A stretch of DNA of 50,846 nt, from positions 1 to 50,846 of the forward strand of contig DCFU01000042.1 of assembly GCA_002319795.1 (NCBI GenBank), written 5' to 3'. Of this stretch, positions 8,350 through 17,778 are shown in pieces. The translations under genes and the position numbers were made by a program. Within the stretch, counting starts at the first letter, position 1; each line of letters opens with the position of its first letter. Source of the DNA: Megamonas sp. UBA1796 (GTDB lineage Bacteria > Bacillota > Negativicutes > Selenomonadales > Selenomonadaceae). Under the pieces are notes generated by a model. The model was not told the DNA's origin. It saw nothing but the letters and a program-made list of their open reading frames with translations, and made no database searches.

Positions 8350-8819
8350 CAGTTATCCTTTATCTCTGTCTTGAATAATAATGCATAAATAATACAGCCC
8401 ACCCCAATAACAATTGCTATATCAGCTATATTGAACACTGGCCATATACGAAAATCAAAAAAATCAGTAACCATACCATGCCTTATACGATCGATAAGGT
8501 TCCCCGCAGCGCCGCCAAGAAGCAATGCCGATCCATAACGAATCCATCGATTACTTCTTCGCAGTATCGGATAGAAATATACCGCCGCACACAAAATGGC
8601 AATCCCCACAAGGATAAAAAACATTTGCTGATTCTCTAAGATGCCAAACGCAGCTCCGGGATTTAAAATATAAGTAATATGAAATACATCACGAATCACC
8701 GGTATACTCATGCCAAGCGGCATGGACGACTGGATATAAGCTTTTGACAGCTGATCCAATCCTATAATCACGAAACTCAATAAAAGAGGCACAAAAATCC
8801 CTGTCTTTCTTCGTCCCAT
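8349..8819 (-). CDS. lspA: Prolipoprotein signal peptidase (signal peptidase II)
   Basis: Membrane aspartyl protease that removes signal peptides from lipidated prolipoproteins. Four hydrophobic segments are visible, plus the conserved NPGAAFGIL and the two catalytic aspartates in AAGNLIDRIRHGMVTDFFDF and FNIADIAIVIG. At 156 residues it is normal. The lspA-rluD-pyrR order is conserved in many Firmicutes. Confidence 0.96.
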   Translation of the reverse strand: MGRRKTGIFVPLLLSFVIIGLDQLSKAYIQSSMPLGMSIPVIRDVFHITYILNPGAAFGILENQQMFFILVGIAILCAAVYFYPILRRSNRWIRYGSALLLGGAAGNLIDRIRHGMVTDFFDFRIWPVFNIADIAIVIGVGCIIYALLFKTEIKDN

Positions 8820-8894
8820 TAGCTATATCCCATCCTTGTCATTTACATATAACAGCCGGACGGATATTCTCATCGTTTCTTTGCAATATAGTTC

Positions 8895-9683
8895 TTATAG
8901 ATAACGTTTAAGCAATACTCCGGTCCTTCCCTTCTTCGTCTGTCCACGAACTTCAGTAACCTCAAGGCGCCCTCTGCCACGCATAGAAAGTATATCGCCT
9001 TCTTTGACAATCTGCGAAGCATTCTTTACAGATTGCCAGTTCAGCTTCAGCTTATCTGCCGCTATATCTGCCGCAGCACGACTGCGTGAGGAACCAAAGC
9101 CTGCCGCAGCAATAGAGTCCACCCGGAGAGATGCTACCGTAACACTTATTTCTTTACAACGCTCATCTTTCGGAGTAATAGAACCTATATCATCTAAGTC
9201 ACAGCTCACACGAGTCGCGCCAATTTGGGTGAATTCTCGCAAAAGAAAGTCGACCATATTCTTATCTGTCAATATTTTAACATTCTCTGCAGCAATCAGC
9301 AAATCACCAAGCTGCTCACGCTTGATTCCCATCCCCATAAGCGCTCCCAGCACATCACGATGTGCTAGATGATAAAACTGTTCGTTCCAAACAGCCCTGA
9401 GCACTGAAATATCAAAAAATGGCTGTCCCATAAAATCTTCATGGACAAACACCGCCCGCTGCCGTTCTGCTCCTGAATAGCCTCCGTCAAAGTTCACTTT
9501 AAGTCCGGGATAATTTGCCACAACGGTTTCGGCAATCTCTATCCCGTAAGGATCCAAAAACCCCGAAAGCTTAAACTTCCGGTTTTTCGTTACCTGCTCT
9601 GCCATATCTACGAGGCGCACCGCTGTATCGGCTCCCTCTGTACCTTTATAATACCGGATTATTTTTTCACTGTTCACTGTCAT
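8895..9683 (-). CDS. ylmH: YlmH family S4-domain RNA-binding protein
   Basis: YlmH carries a C-terminal S4 domain (FGSSRSRAAADIAADKLKLN; EGDILSMRGRGRLEV); in Bacillus its homolog acts in ribosome quality control alongside RqcH. The N-terminal part (GFLDPYGIEIAE; PGLKVNFDGGYSGAERQRA) is family-typical. I chose the ATG at 9683 because GGGG precedes it by seven bases; it overlaps the end of proC by 17 bases. The longer reading from 9782 lies inside proC and is not conserved. DivIVA, which often follows ylmH, is absent here. Confidence 0.92.
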   Translation of the reverse strand: MTVNSEKIIRYYKGTEGADTAVRLVDMAEQVTKNRKFKLSGFLDPYGIEIAETVVANYPGLKVNFDGGYSGAERQRAVFVHEDFMGQPFFDISVLRAVWNEQFYHLAHRDVLGALMGMGIKREQLGDLLIAAENVKILTDKNMVDFLLREFTQIGATRVSCDLDDIGSITPKDERCKEISVTVASLRVDSIAAAGFGSSRSRAAADIAADKLKLNWQSVKNASQIVKEGDILSMRGRGRLEVTEVRGQTKKGRTGVLLKRYL

Positions 9684-10482
9684 TACATTGCCCCATTGCC
9701 CTTGACTTTTCTGTTGCTGCCAATACCGCATCAATAAGAGCGCCACGGACACCGCGCTGTTCCATGACACGCACACCTGCAATTGTTGTTCCTGCAGGTG
9801 AAGTTACCTGATCCCGCAGCACATCCGGATGCAGTCCCGTCTCTAAAACCATCCTGGCCGCACCCAGGAGTGTCTGCGCCGCCAACGTGATGGCGGCCTT
9901 ACGCGGCAATCCCGCGGCTACGCCTCCATCCGCCAGTGCATCAATCATTAAAAAAGCATATGCCGGACCACTGCCAGAAAGACCTGTCACTGCATCCATG
10001 ACCTCTTCCTTTACGCAGACAGCCAGCCCCGCTGCTGATAAAATTCTCTCGACCCTGTCCCCGTCTTCCTGGGAAGCCTTTTGACCCAGCGAAAAAGCAG
10101 ACATTCCCTCGCCCGCTGCCATAGGTGTATTCGGCATAACACGAATAACCGGCTGCGATATAAAGTGTTTTTCCAGGACACATAGCTTCATACCAGCAAC
10201 AATAGAAACAACAATTGTATCCTTCTGAAGCTTTTCACAAACTTCGCGTATAGCCGTCTCTGCAGCCTGTGGCTTGATTGCTAAAAAGAGGATGTCTACA
10301 CTAGATAAAAAGCTGTCAGCCCCCACCATAGCAGACACTTTGTATTTATCCCTCAAGTAAGCACAACGCGTTTCCTTATGATCAGATATATATACATCAT
10401 CTGCTGCAGCCACGCCTCTGGACACAATACCTCCTACTAAGGCTTCCCCCATAGCTCCGCCGCCAATAAACCCTATCTTCAT
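9667..10482 (-). CDS. proC: Pyrroline-5-carboxylate reductase
   Basis: Last step of proline synthesis, reducing pyrroline-5-carboxylate with NAD(P)H. N-terminal Rossmann motif GFIGGGAMGEALVGG, then the conserved MPNTPM and the C-terminal GLSGSGPAYAFLMIDALADGG and TSPAGTTIAGV signature. 271 residues, full length. AGGAGG lies 11 bases before the ATG. It occupies the place between sepF and ylmH where many Firmicutes have yggT. Confidence 0.96.
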   Translation of the reverse strand: MKIGFIGGGAMGEALVGGIVSRGVAAADDVYISDHKETRCAYLRDKYKVSAMVGADSFLSSVDILFLAIKPQAAETAIREVCEKLQKDTIVVSIVAGMKLCVLEKHFISQPVIRVMPNTPMAAGEGMSAFSLGQKASQEDGDRVERILSAAGLAVCVKEEVMDAVTGLSGSGPAYAFLMIDALADGGVAAGLPRKAAITLAAQTLLGAARMVLETGLHPDVLRDQVTSPAGTTIAGVRVMEQRGVRGALIDAVLAATEKSRAMGQCNDSEQ

Positions 10483-10488
10483 TTCTTA

Positions 10489-10968
10489 TCAGTCCTCCTG
10501 CTTCAGCCACGGCATCTCTGTCGATACTGTTTTATGTTCCTGCGTATACGACACATTTACGTTGCTGGGCGCACAAAGGAATACATTACGCCCTACTTTT
10601 TTTATTTCCCCGCTGAGTGCATACGTCGTACCGCTTACGAAGTCAATAATCCGTTTGGCGGCTTCCTCATCTGTATTCTCAAAATTTATCACCACAGGCC
10701 TTTTCTCTTTCAAACAATTGGCCACCTGCTGTGCATCATCAAAAGACTTAGGTTCAATAACAATCACCTTCATCTTATAGGCAGCTACATTTTCCTTCAC
10801 TGAAGAAGAAGCATGAAGATTGACCACATTGTTCGATGACGCAGAATTTTCATTCAAAAATCGTTTTTCTTCCTCATTCACAAACATATCCTTCTCTCTA
10901 TTGTCACTGCCTTTATCTCCAGGATCCGTCAAACCGATTTTTTCACAAACCTTGTCAATAATCTTCAT
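10489..10968 (-). CDS. sepF: Cell division protein SepF
   Basis: SepF forms rings that bundle FtsZ and tether it to the membrane. The N-terminal amphipathic start (MKIIDKVCEKIGL) is followed by a charged linker and the conserved domain KMKVIVIEPKSFDDAQQVAN, RPVVINFENTDEEAAKRIID, FVSGTTYALSGEIKKVG. 159 residues. Neighbours yggS and ylmH are the standard context. GGGGGAGG precedes the ATG. Confidence 0.95.
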   Translation of the reverse strand: MKIIDKVCEKIGLTDPGDKGSDNREKDMFVNEEEKRFLNENSASSNNVVNLHASSSVKENVAAYKMKVIVIEPKSFDDAQQVANCLKEKRPVVINFENTDEEAAKRIIDFVSGTTYALSGEIKKVGRNVFLCAPSNVNVSYTQEHKTVSTEMPWLKQED

Positions 10969-10981
10969 CTATATCCTCCCC

Positions 10982-11671
10982 CTAATACTGACGCTGCCCG
11001 AAAATAGCCGTACCTACCCGGACAATATTAGCACCTTCTTCGATAGCAATCCTGTAATCATGGGTCATACCCATTGATAAATATTTTATATTCGCTGTTT
11101 TAAACGCTATTTCCTTCGCTTCCTGAAAAATTTCATACATTTCATGAAAAAGTGGTCGGCAATCTTCGACCTTTTCATAGTTCGGTGCAATGCACATAAA
11201 GCCACAGAGCCTTAAGTTGCCAAGGTTATCGATCTTAGCAAGCAAATCAGGCAGATTCTCTCTATAGATACCAAATTTACTTTCTTCTCTTGCCAGATTC
11301 ACCTGTACAAGCACATCCTGCACCTTGTGAATCTTCTCTGCTGCTTTATCCAGTTCAACAGCTAGCTTCTCACTATCCACGGAATGAATCAAATCAAAAA
11401 TTTTTACTGCCTGCTTTACCTTATTCGTTTGCAGATGCCCGATAAGGTGCCATTCCACATTGCGTTCAAGCGTAGCATTTTTCTCGATGGCTTCCTGTAT
11501 GCGATTCTCTCCTATGGCTGTAACTCCTGCATCTATAGCCTCACGCATAGCATAGATATCATGATTCTTCGTTACCGCAACGAGTTTCACATCATTCTGT
11601 TGTATTCTGCTACACCCTGTTTTGCATTTTTCTATAATCTTCTCTACCTCATGCAAGTTTTCCTGAATCAT
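10982..11671 (-). CDS. yggS: YggS/PLPBP pyridoxal-phosphate homeostasis protein
   Basis: Binds pyridoxal 5'-phosphate and buffers B6 and amino-acid metabolism; no enzymatic activity is established. The PLP lysine lies in KLVAVTKNHD, followed by GENRIQEA, WHLIGHLQTNKV and the C-terminal LSMGMTHDYRIAIEEGANIVRVG. 229 residues. GGAGGG precedes the ATG. It is separated from pgeF by 128 bases in which I see no clear terminator. Confidence 0.95.
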   Translation of the reverse strand: MIQENLHEVEKIIEKCKTGCSRIQQNDVKLVAVTKNHDIYAMREAIDAGVTAIGENRIQEAIEKNATLERNVEWHLIGHLQTNKVKQAVKIFDLIHSVDSEKLAVELDKAAEKIHKVQDVLVQVNLAREESKFGIYRENLPDLLAKIDNLGNLRLCGFMCIAPNYEKVEDCRPLFHEMYEIFQEAKEIAFKTANIKYLSMGMTHDYRIAIEEGANIVRVGTAIFGQRQY

Positions 11672-11799
11672 AAAATTCCCTCCATCTGCTTAAAACTATA
11701 TATTGATTTTAAAGCCTTGAAACAGAACTGTTATCATTCTGTTACTTGGCCCTATTCCTTGCCAAGCAAAAATTCTCGCGTCAATTCAGCAGGTTCATT

Positions 11800-12624
11800 T
11801 CATTCATGCTGCCTTAAAGAAATAATTGCTCCAATCCTGCCGGTTTTTCCCTTCTCCGCTCTATAAGAAAAAAACACCTTTGGATTACAAACCGTACAAG
11901 CATCTGCTTTATCTATATGCGATGGCAAAACTCCCACTTCTTCAAGTTGCAGCTGATTCGCTGCCCATAAATCCAAATGAATGTGGTGGTCATTTTCCCT
12001 GACAATAACATCCCTATATTTTGGAAAAACATCGCAGAATTGCTGTGCTACATTATCGCCAACTTCATAACAGCAGGGCCCGATAGATGGTCCGATACCG
12101 ACCAGGCAATCGGCAGGACATGTGCCGAATTCACGCTGCATCGCCAAAAGAGTTTTCTGCGCAATTTTCTTTATAGTTCCTCTCCAACCACCATGCGCCA
12201 TTCCGATTGCATGGTGCTGTGCATCGAAAAATAAAATGGGTGTACAATCTGCAAAACACAACATAAGCGGTATATCCGCCTCATTCGTAATCAAGGCATC
12301 CGTCTGTGGTAATGCATCCGCATATACCTTGCTCCCTCTTCCCGCATCCTTACGAGTAACACGGGCAATATACTCTCCATGTACCTGTTCAGGCGTACAA
12401 AGTGACTCCGCCGACACGCCCAAAGATTCGCAAAAAATCTGGCGGTTTTGGCACACAGCTGCGCTGTCATCCCCCACATGCAAAGCCAGGTTCATCGCAG
12501 CAAAAGGAGGCTGACTTGTACCACCAAAACGTGTCGATATACCATGTACCAGTAAAGATGACGAAAAGCTGGAAAATTTTCCATGCCATATATTTTTACC
12601 AGATTTTTCTAAGTAGAAACTCAT
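11800..12624 (-). CDS. pgeF: PgeF/YfiH laccase-domain protein (peptidoglycan editing factor)
   Basis: Family members are multi-copper-like or purine-processing enzymes; E. coli PgeF keeps L-Ser out of the peptidoglycan stem. Key residues are visible: VHGISTRFGG, the metal-ligand set CFADCTPILFFD and AHGGWRGTI, and GIGPSIGPCCYEVG. I chose the ATG at 12624 with AGGAG eight bases upstream; the longer reading overlaps the radical-SAM gene. About 274 residues, normal. Confidence 0.9.
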   Translation of the reverse strand: MSFYLEKSGKNIWHGKFSSFSSSLLVHGISTRFGGTSQPPFAAMNLALHVGDDSAAVCQNRQIFCESLGVSAESLCTPEQVHGEYIARVTRKDAGRGSKVYADALPQTDALITNEADIPLMLCFADCTPILFFDAQHHAIGMAHGGWRGTIKKIAQKTLLAMQREFGTCPADCLVGIGPSIGPCCYEVGDNVAQQFCDVFPKYRDVIVRENDHHIHLDLWAANQLQLEEVGVLPSHIDKADACTVCNPKVFFSYRAEKGKTGRIGAIISLRQHE

Positions 12625-12635
12625 ACCTTGTTCTC

Positions 12636-14420
12636 CTATCCGCTGCATACCCCACAGCGTCTGCAGCCGTCGAAACACTGAAGTGTTGGCTGCAGTTTCT
12701 CTGCTTTTATCAGTTCTTCATACAAATACTCCCTGCGGCAGCCAATATCTAAAATATCCCAAGGAAATATCTCTTCTTCGGCCCGCCGTCGATAAAGATA
12801 AAAATCCTCATTAAGGCCAGTGCCCCGCAAGGTACGTTGGAAAAACTTCACACCGCCGGCCTGCTGCGCTGCGTAAAGTACCTGGGAAATCCTGCGATCT
12901 CCCCGTGCCAGTATCCCCTGCACATAAGATTCACGAGGAGACTCGGCAATAATATCTATATTTTTGCAAGGCTTTACAGCTGTGCGCAGTATTTTCAAAA
13001 TGTCCTGTACCTCTGCCTGTCCTGCCATCGGCAACCACTGGAAAGGAGTAAACGGCTTTGGAACAAATGGATTGATACTAAGGGTAAGCATTCCGTTATG
13101 ATGTCCGGCATCCATATAGTCCCGAAGTTTATAAGCCAACTGGATAATGGCCTGCACATCTTCTGGTGTTTCCATAGGAAGCCCAATCATAAAGTACAGA
13201 CGAAAATTTCGTATACCAGCCGCCAGTCCTAGCTCCATCGCCTTAAAAAGATGCTCTTCCTCAATCCCCTTATTGATAATTGCCCTCATTCTTTTACTTC
13301 CGGCCTCAGGAGCCATCGTCAATGTCTTCAGCCCACTGCTTGACAGAGAATCAACCAACTCTTTTGTCACAGAATCTACCCGGAAAGATGCAACCGACAT
13401 CGAAAGGCCTTCACCTAATATATCCCGGCAAAGCATATCGATTTCAGGATAATCCGAAATTGCTGCCCCCATGAGGCCAATGCGTTTCTTGTAATGTCTG
13501 GCATCATGCACCATTTTTTCAATAACGGGCAATGAACGGTTACGCGGGCGTCTGAAACAATAGCCCGCCATGCAGAAACGGCAATGGCGTCCACATCCAC
13601 GGGCAGTTTCTATAAGATATAAATTAAATTCCGTATTTTCAGTTGTCACTACCGTATGCGCCGGATAAGCATCCAAATCATGCACCCACTGGCGGTACAC
13701 ACGCGATGGTGCTCCCGGCAACGGTTCGATAGCTGCAAGCGTACCATTCTGTGCATAAACATGCCTATATAAGGACGGTATATAAATTCCCTGCACCCCG
13801 GCCAAAGCCTTTAACAGTTCAGAACGTGAAACTCCTTTTTTCTTAGCGTCATAATATATATCCATAAATTTCTGCATGGTCTCTTCGCCTTCACCAATAA
13901 TAAATGCATCGACAAAAAGACTCAATGGTTCCGGATTAAAAGTGGCACAAGGCCCTCCTGCAATTACAAGCGGAGCATCTTCGCCCCGTTCCTCAGCCAG
14001 CAAAGAAACTCTGCCAAGCTCCAATATCCTTAATATATTAAAATAATCCATCTCGAAAGATACCGCGAATGCAATAATTGGAAACTCCGACAATGGCGTC
14101 TGGGTTTCCAGACTTAAAAGCGGTGTACGCGACCGCACATATTCCATTTCCTCTTTTCGTTCAGGCAGAAAAAATCTCTCACAGGCTGTGTCCGTGCGCT
14201 CGTTCAGCAACGCGTAAATAATATGCAAGCCAAGATTCGACATACCTACAAAATATGAATTAGGATAAATAAGAGCAAATCGCTCGCGCAACCCTGCCGG
14301 AAAGGCATAATATCCTTCTTCACTCTTCAGCCGCTGGCGTAAATTTTCTATTAATTTCCAAGACAAAATATGTTCCTCCGCTTCATGAAAAATAGCCCAC
14401 AAAAGTGAGCCATTCCCCAT
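12636..14420 (-). CDS. B12-binding-type radical SAM protein (TIGR03960-like)
   Basis: A predicted radical-SAM enzyme of the Firmicute family with an N-terminal cobalamin-binding-like region (YPNSYFVGMSNLGLH; VIAGGPCATFNPEPL) and an iron-sulphur motif ARGCGRHCRFCMAGYCFRRP, where the three Cys of CxxxCxxC coordinate the cluster. The C-terminus has an extra Cys-rich end, CFDGCRRCGVCSG. The substrate is not known. In many relatives a DUF2344 partner follows; here pgeF follows. I placed the start at 14420, just after the nrdR stop; the Shine-Dalgarno there is weak, so the start is less certain than the gene. Confidence 0.85.
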   Translation of the reverse strand: MGNGSLLWAIFHEAEEHILSWKLIENLRQRLKSEEGYYAFPAGLRERFALIYPNSYFVGMSNLGLHIIYALLNERTDTACERFFLPERKEEMEYVRSRTPLLSLETQTPLSEFPIIAFAVSFEMDYFNILRILELGRVSLLAEERGEDAPLVIAGGPCATFNPEPLSLFVDAFIIGEGEETMQKFMDIYYDAKKKGVSRSELLKALAGVQGIYIPSLYRHVYAQNGTLAAIEPLPGAPSRVYRQWVHDLDAYPAHTVVTTENTEFNLYLIETARGCGRHCRFCMAGYCFRRPRNRSLPVIEKMVHDARHYKKRIGLMGAAISDYPEIDMLCRDILGEGLSMSVASFRVDSVTKELVDSLSSSGLKTLTMAPEAGSKRMRAIINKGIEEEHLFKAMELGLAAGIRNFRLYFMIGLPMETPEDVQAIIQLAYKLRDYMDAGHHNGMLTLSINPFVPKPFTPFQWLPMAGQAEVQDILKILRTAVKPCKNIDIIAESPRESYVQGILARGDRRISQVLYAAQQAGGVKFFQRTLRGTGLNEDFYLYRRRAEEEIFPWDILDIGCRREYLYEELIKAEKLQPTLQCFDGCRRCGVCSG

Positions 14421-14424
14421 ATCT

Positions 14425-14892
14425 TCAGTCTTTTCCCTTTTTTGCCAGAATAAGTCCATCCAGCTCATCTCTGAAGTTACTGATATCAGCAAATTTACGG
14501 TACACAGACGCGAAACGAATATATGCCACTTCATCAAAACCCTTCAGATTTTCCATAACGATCTCACCAATGGCTTTTGCTGTGACCTCACGTTCCATAG
14601 TATTATGCAGTTCTTTTTCGATATCATCCGCTAAAGTTACTATACGTTCCGTGGGAATATCTCTCTTATCACAAGAGCGTATAAGACCGTTCAGCAGCTT
14701 GTTTCTATCAAACACCTGTCGGCGTCCATCATTCTTGATAACCATAAGAGGTATTTTTTCAATGACCTCATACGTAGTGAAACGCCTGCCACATCCGGCA
14801 CATTCCCTGCGGCGCCGAATCGTATTCCCATCATCAGCCGCACGTGAATCAATAACCCGGCTGTCTGCTTTCTTGCAAAAAGGACAACGCAT
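14425..14892 (-). CDS. nrdR: Transcriptional repressor NrdR
   Basis: Represses ribonucleotide reductase genes when dATP is abundant. It begins with the zinc ribbon (MRCPFCKKADSRVIDSR; ECAGCGRRFTTYE) with four Cys, followed by the ATP-cone (MVIKNDGRRQVFDRNKLLNG). 155 residues, typical. It sits between two radical-SAM genes and starts just after the ygiQ-type gene stops. No nrd operon is in the window. Confidence 0.97.
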   Translation of the reverse strand: MRCPFCKKADSRVIDSRAADDGNTIRRRRECAGCGRRFTTYEVIEKIPLMVIKNDGRRQVFDRNKLLNGLIRSCDKRDIPTERIVTLADDIEKELHNTMEREVTAKAIGEIVMENLKGFDEVAYIRFASVYRKFADISNFRDELDGLILAKKGKD

Positions 14893-14894
14893 AT

Positions 14895-16766
14895 CTACAC
14901 CTTCTCTTTTACACTTTTATTCCGTTTGCTTTTTCCTGTCCTGCCAGCCGATTCTGCCCTTAAACGCTTTCCTCCGCTGTTTAAAGGCTTTACCAGACAT
15001 TTTCTATCATAACCTATAAGATCCGTACGATGCGCAAGGTGTAATGCTTTGCTTACAATCGCATGGTTGCAGGGCTCCCAATACTGCATTAGAGCACGCT
15101 GCATCCGTTTTTCCTCATAGGAAGTTGCCGTGTAAACTTTTTCTCCCGTAAGTGGATGTATGCCACTGTAATATATACAGGTTGCCAGTGTCCCAGGCGT
15201 AGGTATAAAATCCTGTACCTGCTCAGGCCGATAACCCAAATCACGAATGAACTCTGCCAGTTCTACTGCGTCTTGCAGATGTGCTCCCGGATGGCTCGAC
15301 ATGAAATACGGCACCAGATACTGCTTTTTGCCGAGCTTTTCATTCATGCGGCGAAATCGCTCCGCAAACTCCAAATATATATTCTTAGCAGACTTTCCCA
15401 TAATCGTCGTTACACGTTGTGAGACATGCTCCGGCGCAATTTTCAGCTGCCCACTGATGTGATATTTGCAAAGTTCCCTCAGAAAATCATCCTTCGCCAA
15501 CAATAAATAATCGAAACGTATCCCGGAACGGATAAATACCCGTTTCACGCCGGGTAAAGCACGCAGTTCTCGTAAAAGTGACAAATAATCGCTATGATCG
15601 GCTATCAGACTGCGGCACGGAACTGGAGACAAGCAGGACTTGCCCCGGCAAGTTCCCCGCTGAAGCTGCATATCACAAGAGGTTCGGCGAAAATTAGCCG
15701 TTGGACCTCCCACATCATGTATATATCCTTTAAATTCCTTCATATGGGTAAGCAAGCTCGCCTCACGAAGAATTGATGCATGGCTGCGATGCTGTATAAT
15801 ACGCCCCTGATGCGAAATAATTGCACAAAAATTACATCCGCCGAAACATCCCCTATGGCTCACCAGACTGAACTGTACTTCCCTAATAGCCGGAACTCCG
15901 CCTGCCTCATCGTAACAAGGATGCCACATGCGTTCGTAAGGCAAATCATACACTTCATCCATCTCCGCCTCACTGAGCGGCATTGCCGGTGAATTCTGGA
16001 CCACGCAAAATCCATCCGTCTGCTGAACCAGCTTCCGTCCACGTATCGGATCCTGTTCCAAATACTCTATTTTAAAAGCCTCGGCAAAAAGATTTTTAGA
16101 CTTTGTTACCTCCGCAAAAGACGGCAGCTTTTCATAATCCCAGACATAATCAAAATCAGGTACCTTGTAACATGTGCCTTTAACATCCTGAATATCGCTG
16201 ACAGGCAACCCCTGATGTAAATCCGCTGCTATTTCAAGAATCTGGCGTTCACCCATCCCATATATAAGCAGATCCGCCTGACTATCTGCCAAAATAGACC
16301 GGCGTACACAATTCGACCAGTAATCATAATGTGCCAGCCTGCGAAGACTGGCTTCAATGCCCCCGATAATAAGCGGAACATCCTTCCACAACTGCCGTAA
16401 ACAGTTACAATAAACAATAACCGCCCTTTCCGGCCGGCAGCCTGCCTGACCACCAGGTGAATAAGCATCTGCATGTCGCGTCTTTTTAGCCGCAGTAAAC
16501 TTATTCAGCAAAGAATCCATATTACCGCTGGATACAAGGAAACCAAGCCGCGGTTTCCCCAGCCTGGCAAAATCAGTTGTACTGCGCCAGTCCGGCTGTG
16601 CTATAATTCCCACACGATAACCATGCTTTTCCAATAAACGACAAATAATGGCCGGGCCAAAGCTTGGATGATCGACATAAGCATCGCCGGAAACAAAAAT
16701 AAAATCCAGCGCATCCCAGCCACGCTGTTCCATATCCGTCCTGCTAATCGGCAAAAAACCACTCAT
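14895..16766 (-). CDS. ygiQ: YgiQ-family radical SAM protein
   Basis: Member of the UPF0313 radical-SAM family; function unknown. The N-terminus (WDALDFIFVSGDAYVDHPSF) and the cluster motif SHRGCFGGCNFCAII are typical, as is the long C-terminal region with FMSSHPGAHLQDAVELAEF and a CNHAIV motif near the end. At 623 residues it is full length, with a basic tail. AGAGGA precedes the ATG. Confidence 0.93.
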   Translation of the reverse strand: MSGFLPISRTDMEQRGWDALDFIFVSGDAYVDHPSFGPAIICRLLEKHGYRVGIIAQPDWRSTTDFARLGKPRLGFLVSSGNMDSLLNKFTAAKKTRHADAYSPGGQAGCRPERAVIVYCNCLRQLWKDVPLIIGGIEASLRRLAHYDYWSNCVRRSILADSQADLLIYGMGERQILEIAADLHQGLPVSDIQDVKGTCYKVPDFDYVWDYEKLPSFAEVTKSKNLFAEAFKIEYLEQDPIRGRKLVQQTDGFCVVQNSPAMPLSEAEMDEVYDLPYERMWHPCYDEAGGVPAIREVQFSLVSHRGCFGGCNFCAIISHQGRIIQHRSHASILREASLLTHMKEFKGYIHDVGGPTANFRRTSCDMQLQRGTCRGKSCLSPVPCRSLIADHSDYLSLLRELRALPGVKRVFIRSGIRFDYLLLAKDDFLRELCKYHISGQLKIAPEHVSQRVTTIMGKSAKNIYLEFAERFRRMNEKLGKKQYLVPYFMSSHPGAHLQDAVELAEFIRDLGYRPEQVQDFIPTPGTLATCIYYSGIHPLTGEKVYTATSYEEKRMQRALMQYWEPCNHAIVSKALHLAHRTDLIGYDRKCLVKPLNSGGKRLRAESAGRTGKSKRNKSVKEKV

Positions 16767-16779
16767 TAAAATTCCTCTT

Positions 16780-17574
16780 TTATTTTATGTCCTCGACTTT
16801 ATCTTTGCTGAATCCTTTCGAAACCACTTCTCCTATTTCGCCCAACTTTCCAATATCCTTACCATTATGCGTTACATCAATGGCACCAGCATTGCCCGCG
16901 GTGATGACCACCTTATTCTGCCCTTTCCAGGAAAAAGATTTTCCCTTTTCTACTGTACCCTCAAAAATTGTTTTCCCGTCTGCCTCTACTTTCATCCAGC
17001 AGGCAGCCGTGAATTTAGCCGAAATCTCAACATCATCGAACTTCTTCTCTTGTGGCGCCGCAGGTGCGGGAGCAGGCGTTTCGTCCACGGTTTTTTTTGT
17101 CTCCGTGACCTGTTTTGGCGGAACTGGTTTAGCCGTATTCTCCGAACCTAAAAAGAAATAGGCTCCCCCCGCAATAAAGAAAAGGACCAACACCCCTACC
17201 AGGAGTTTTTGTGATCGCCTGGATTTTTCCATTCGCTCCTTGAAATCATCACTGGAACGTGAATTCACCCCGGCACTGCCCGTGTCCCTGTATTCCATCT
17301 GTTTGGGCTTATCAGACACAGCTTCAGGCTGTGTCTCGGGCAAATCTGCATGAACCTCTTCATTGTATTGTTGCAGAATTTTTCTCGTATCCAGTTTCAA
17401 GAAAACAGCATAATTCTTAATAAATCCTTTGGTATAAACTTCACCTGGAAGTGCATCATATTTTTCATTCTCAATCGACTCTATATAAAAAGCACGAATA
17501 CTTGTTTCTCTCTCAACATCTTTTATCGTAAAATTTTGCCGTTCACGTTCCTCACGCAAAATATTTCCTATCAT
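16780..17574 (-). CDS. rodZ: RodZ-like helix-turn-helix membrane protein with DUF4115
   Basis: RodZ anchors MreB to the membrane and supports rod shape. N-terminal HTH_25 domain (IGNILREERERQNFTIKDVE; GEVYTKGFIKNYAVFLKLD), one transmembrane helix near the middle (LLVGVLVLFFIAGGAYFFLG), a Pro/Ala linker, and a C-terminal DUF4115 domain (AACWMKVEADGKTIFEGTVE; NAGAIDVTHNGKDIG) outside the membrane. I chose the ATG at 17574 with AGGAGG upstream. mreB is not in the window, so the cell-shape role is inference. Confidence 0.87.
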   Translation of the reverse strand: MIGNILREERERQNFTIKDVERETSIRAFYIESIENEKYDALPGEVYTKGFIKNYAVFLKLDTRKILQQYNEEVHADLPETQPEAVSDKPKQMEYRDTGSAGVNSRSSDDFKERMEKSRRSQKLLVGVLVLFFIAGGAYFFLGSENTAKPVPPKQVTETKKTVDETPAPAPAAPQEKKFDDVEISAKFTAACWMKVEADGKTIFEGTVEKGKSFSWKGQNKVVITAGNAGAIDVTHNGKDIGKLGEIGEVVSKGFSKDKVEDIK

Positions 17575-17622
17575 TTTAAATAATTCCTCCTCAAAATTTA
17601 TAAAACATAGCAATCATCCTTT

Positions 17623-17651
17623 ATTATACATTAACCATGCTCTGAAAACAA
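17623..17651 (-). promoter_or_regulatory. Promoter for the rodZ-like gene
   Basis: Leftward TTGTTT (17646-17651), 17-base spacer, perfect TATAAT (17623-17628), about 50 bases before the start. It may also drive the ygiQ-nrdR run downstream, which has no other obvious promoter. Confidence 0.55.
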
Positions 17652-17722
17652 ATAAATCCATGCTTTATTTTCAAGTTTTTCTATTTTCTCTTATAAAACT
17701 TTAGACACATTTATAGTATAAT

Positions 17723-17753
17723 AAAAAAACGCAGACACAATATTTGCATCTGC
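17723..17753 (-). terminator. Short leftward terminator-like hairpin
   Basis: GCAGA (17731-17735) pairs with TCTGC (17749-17753). On the minus strand a run of seven T follows. It overlaps the leader of the rightward gene at 17779 and could stop antisense transcription toward rodZ. The stem is short, so this is tentative. Confidence 0.35.
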
Positions 17754-17778
17754 AAAAAAACAGAACGGGGTGATTCTC

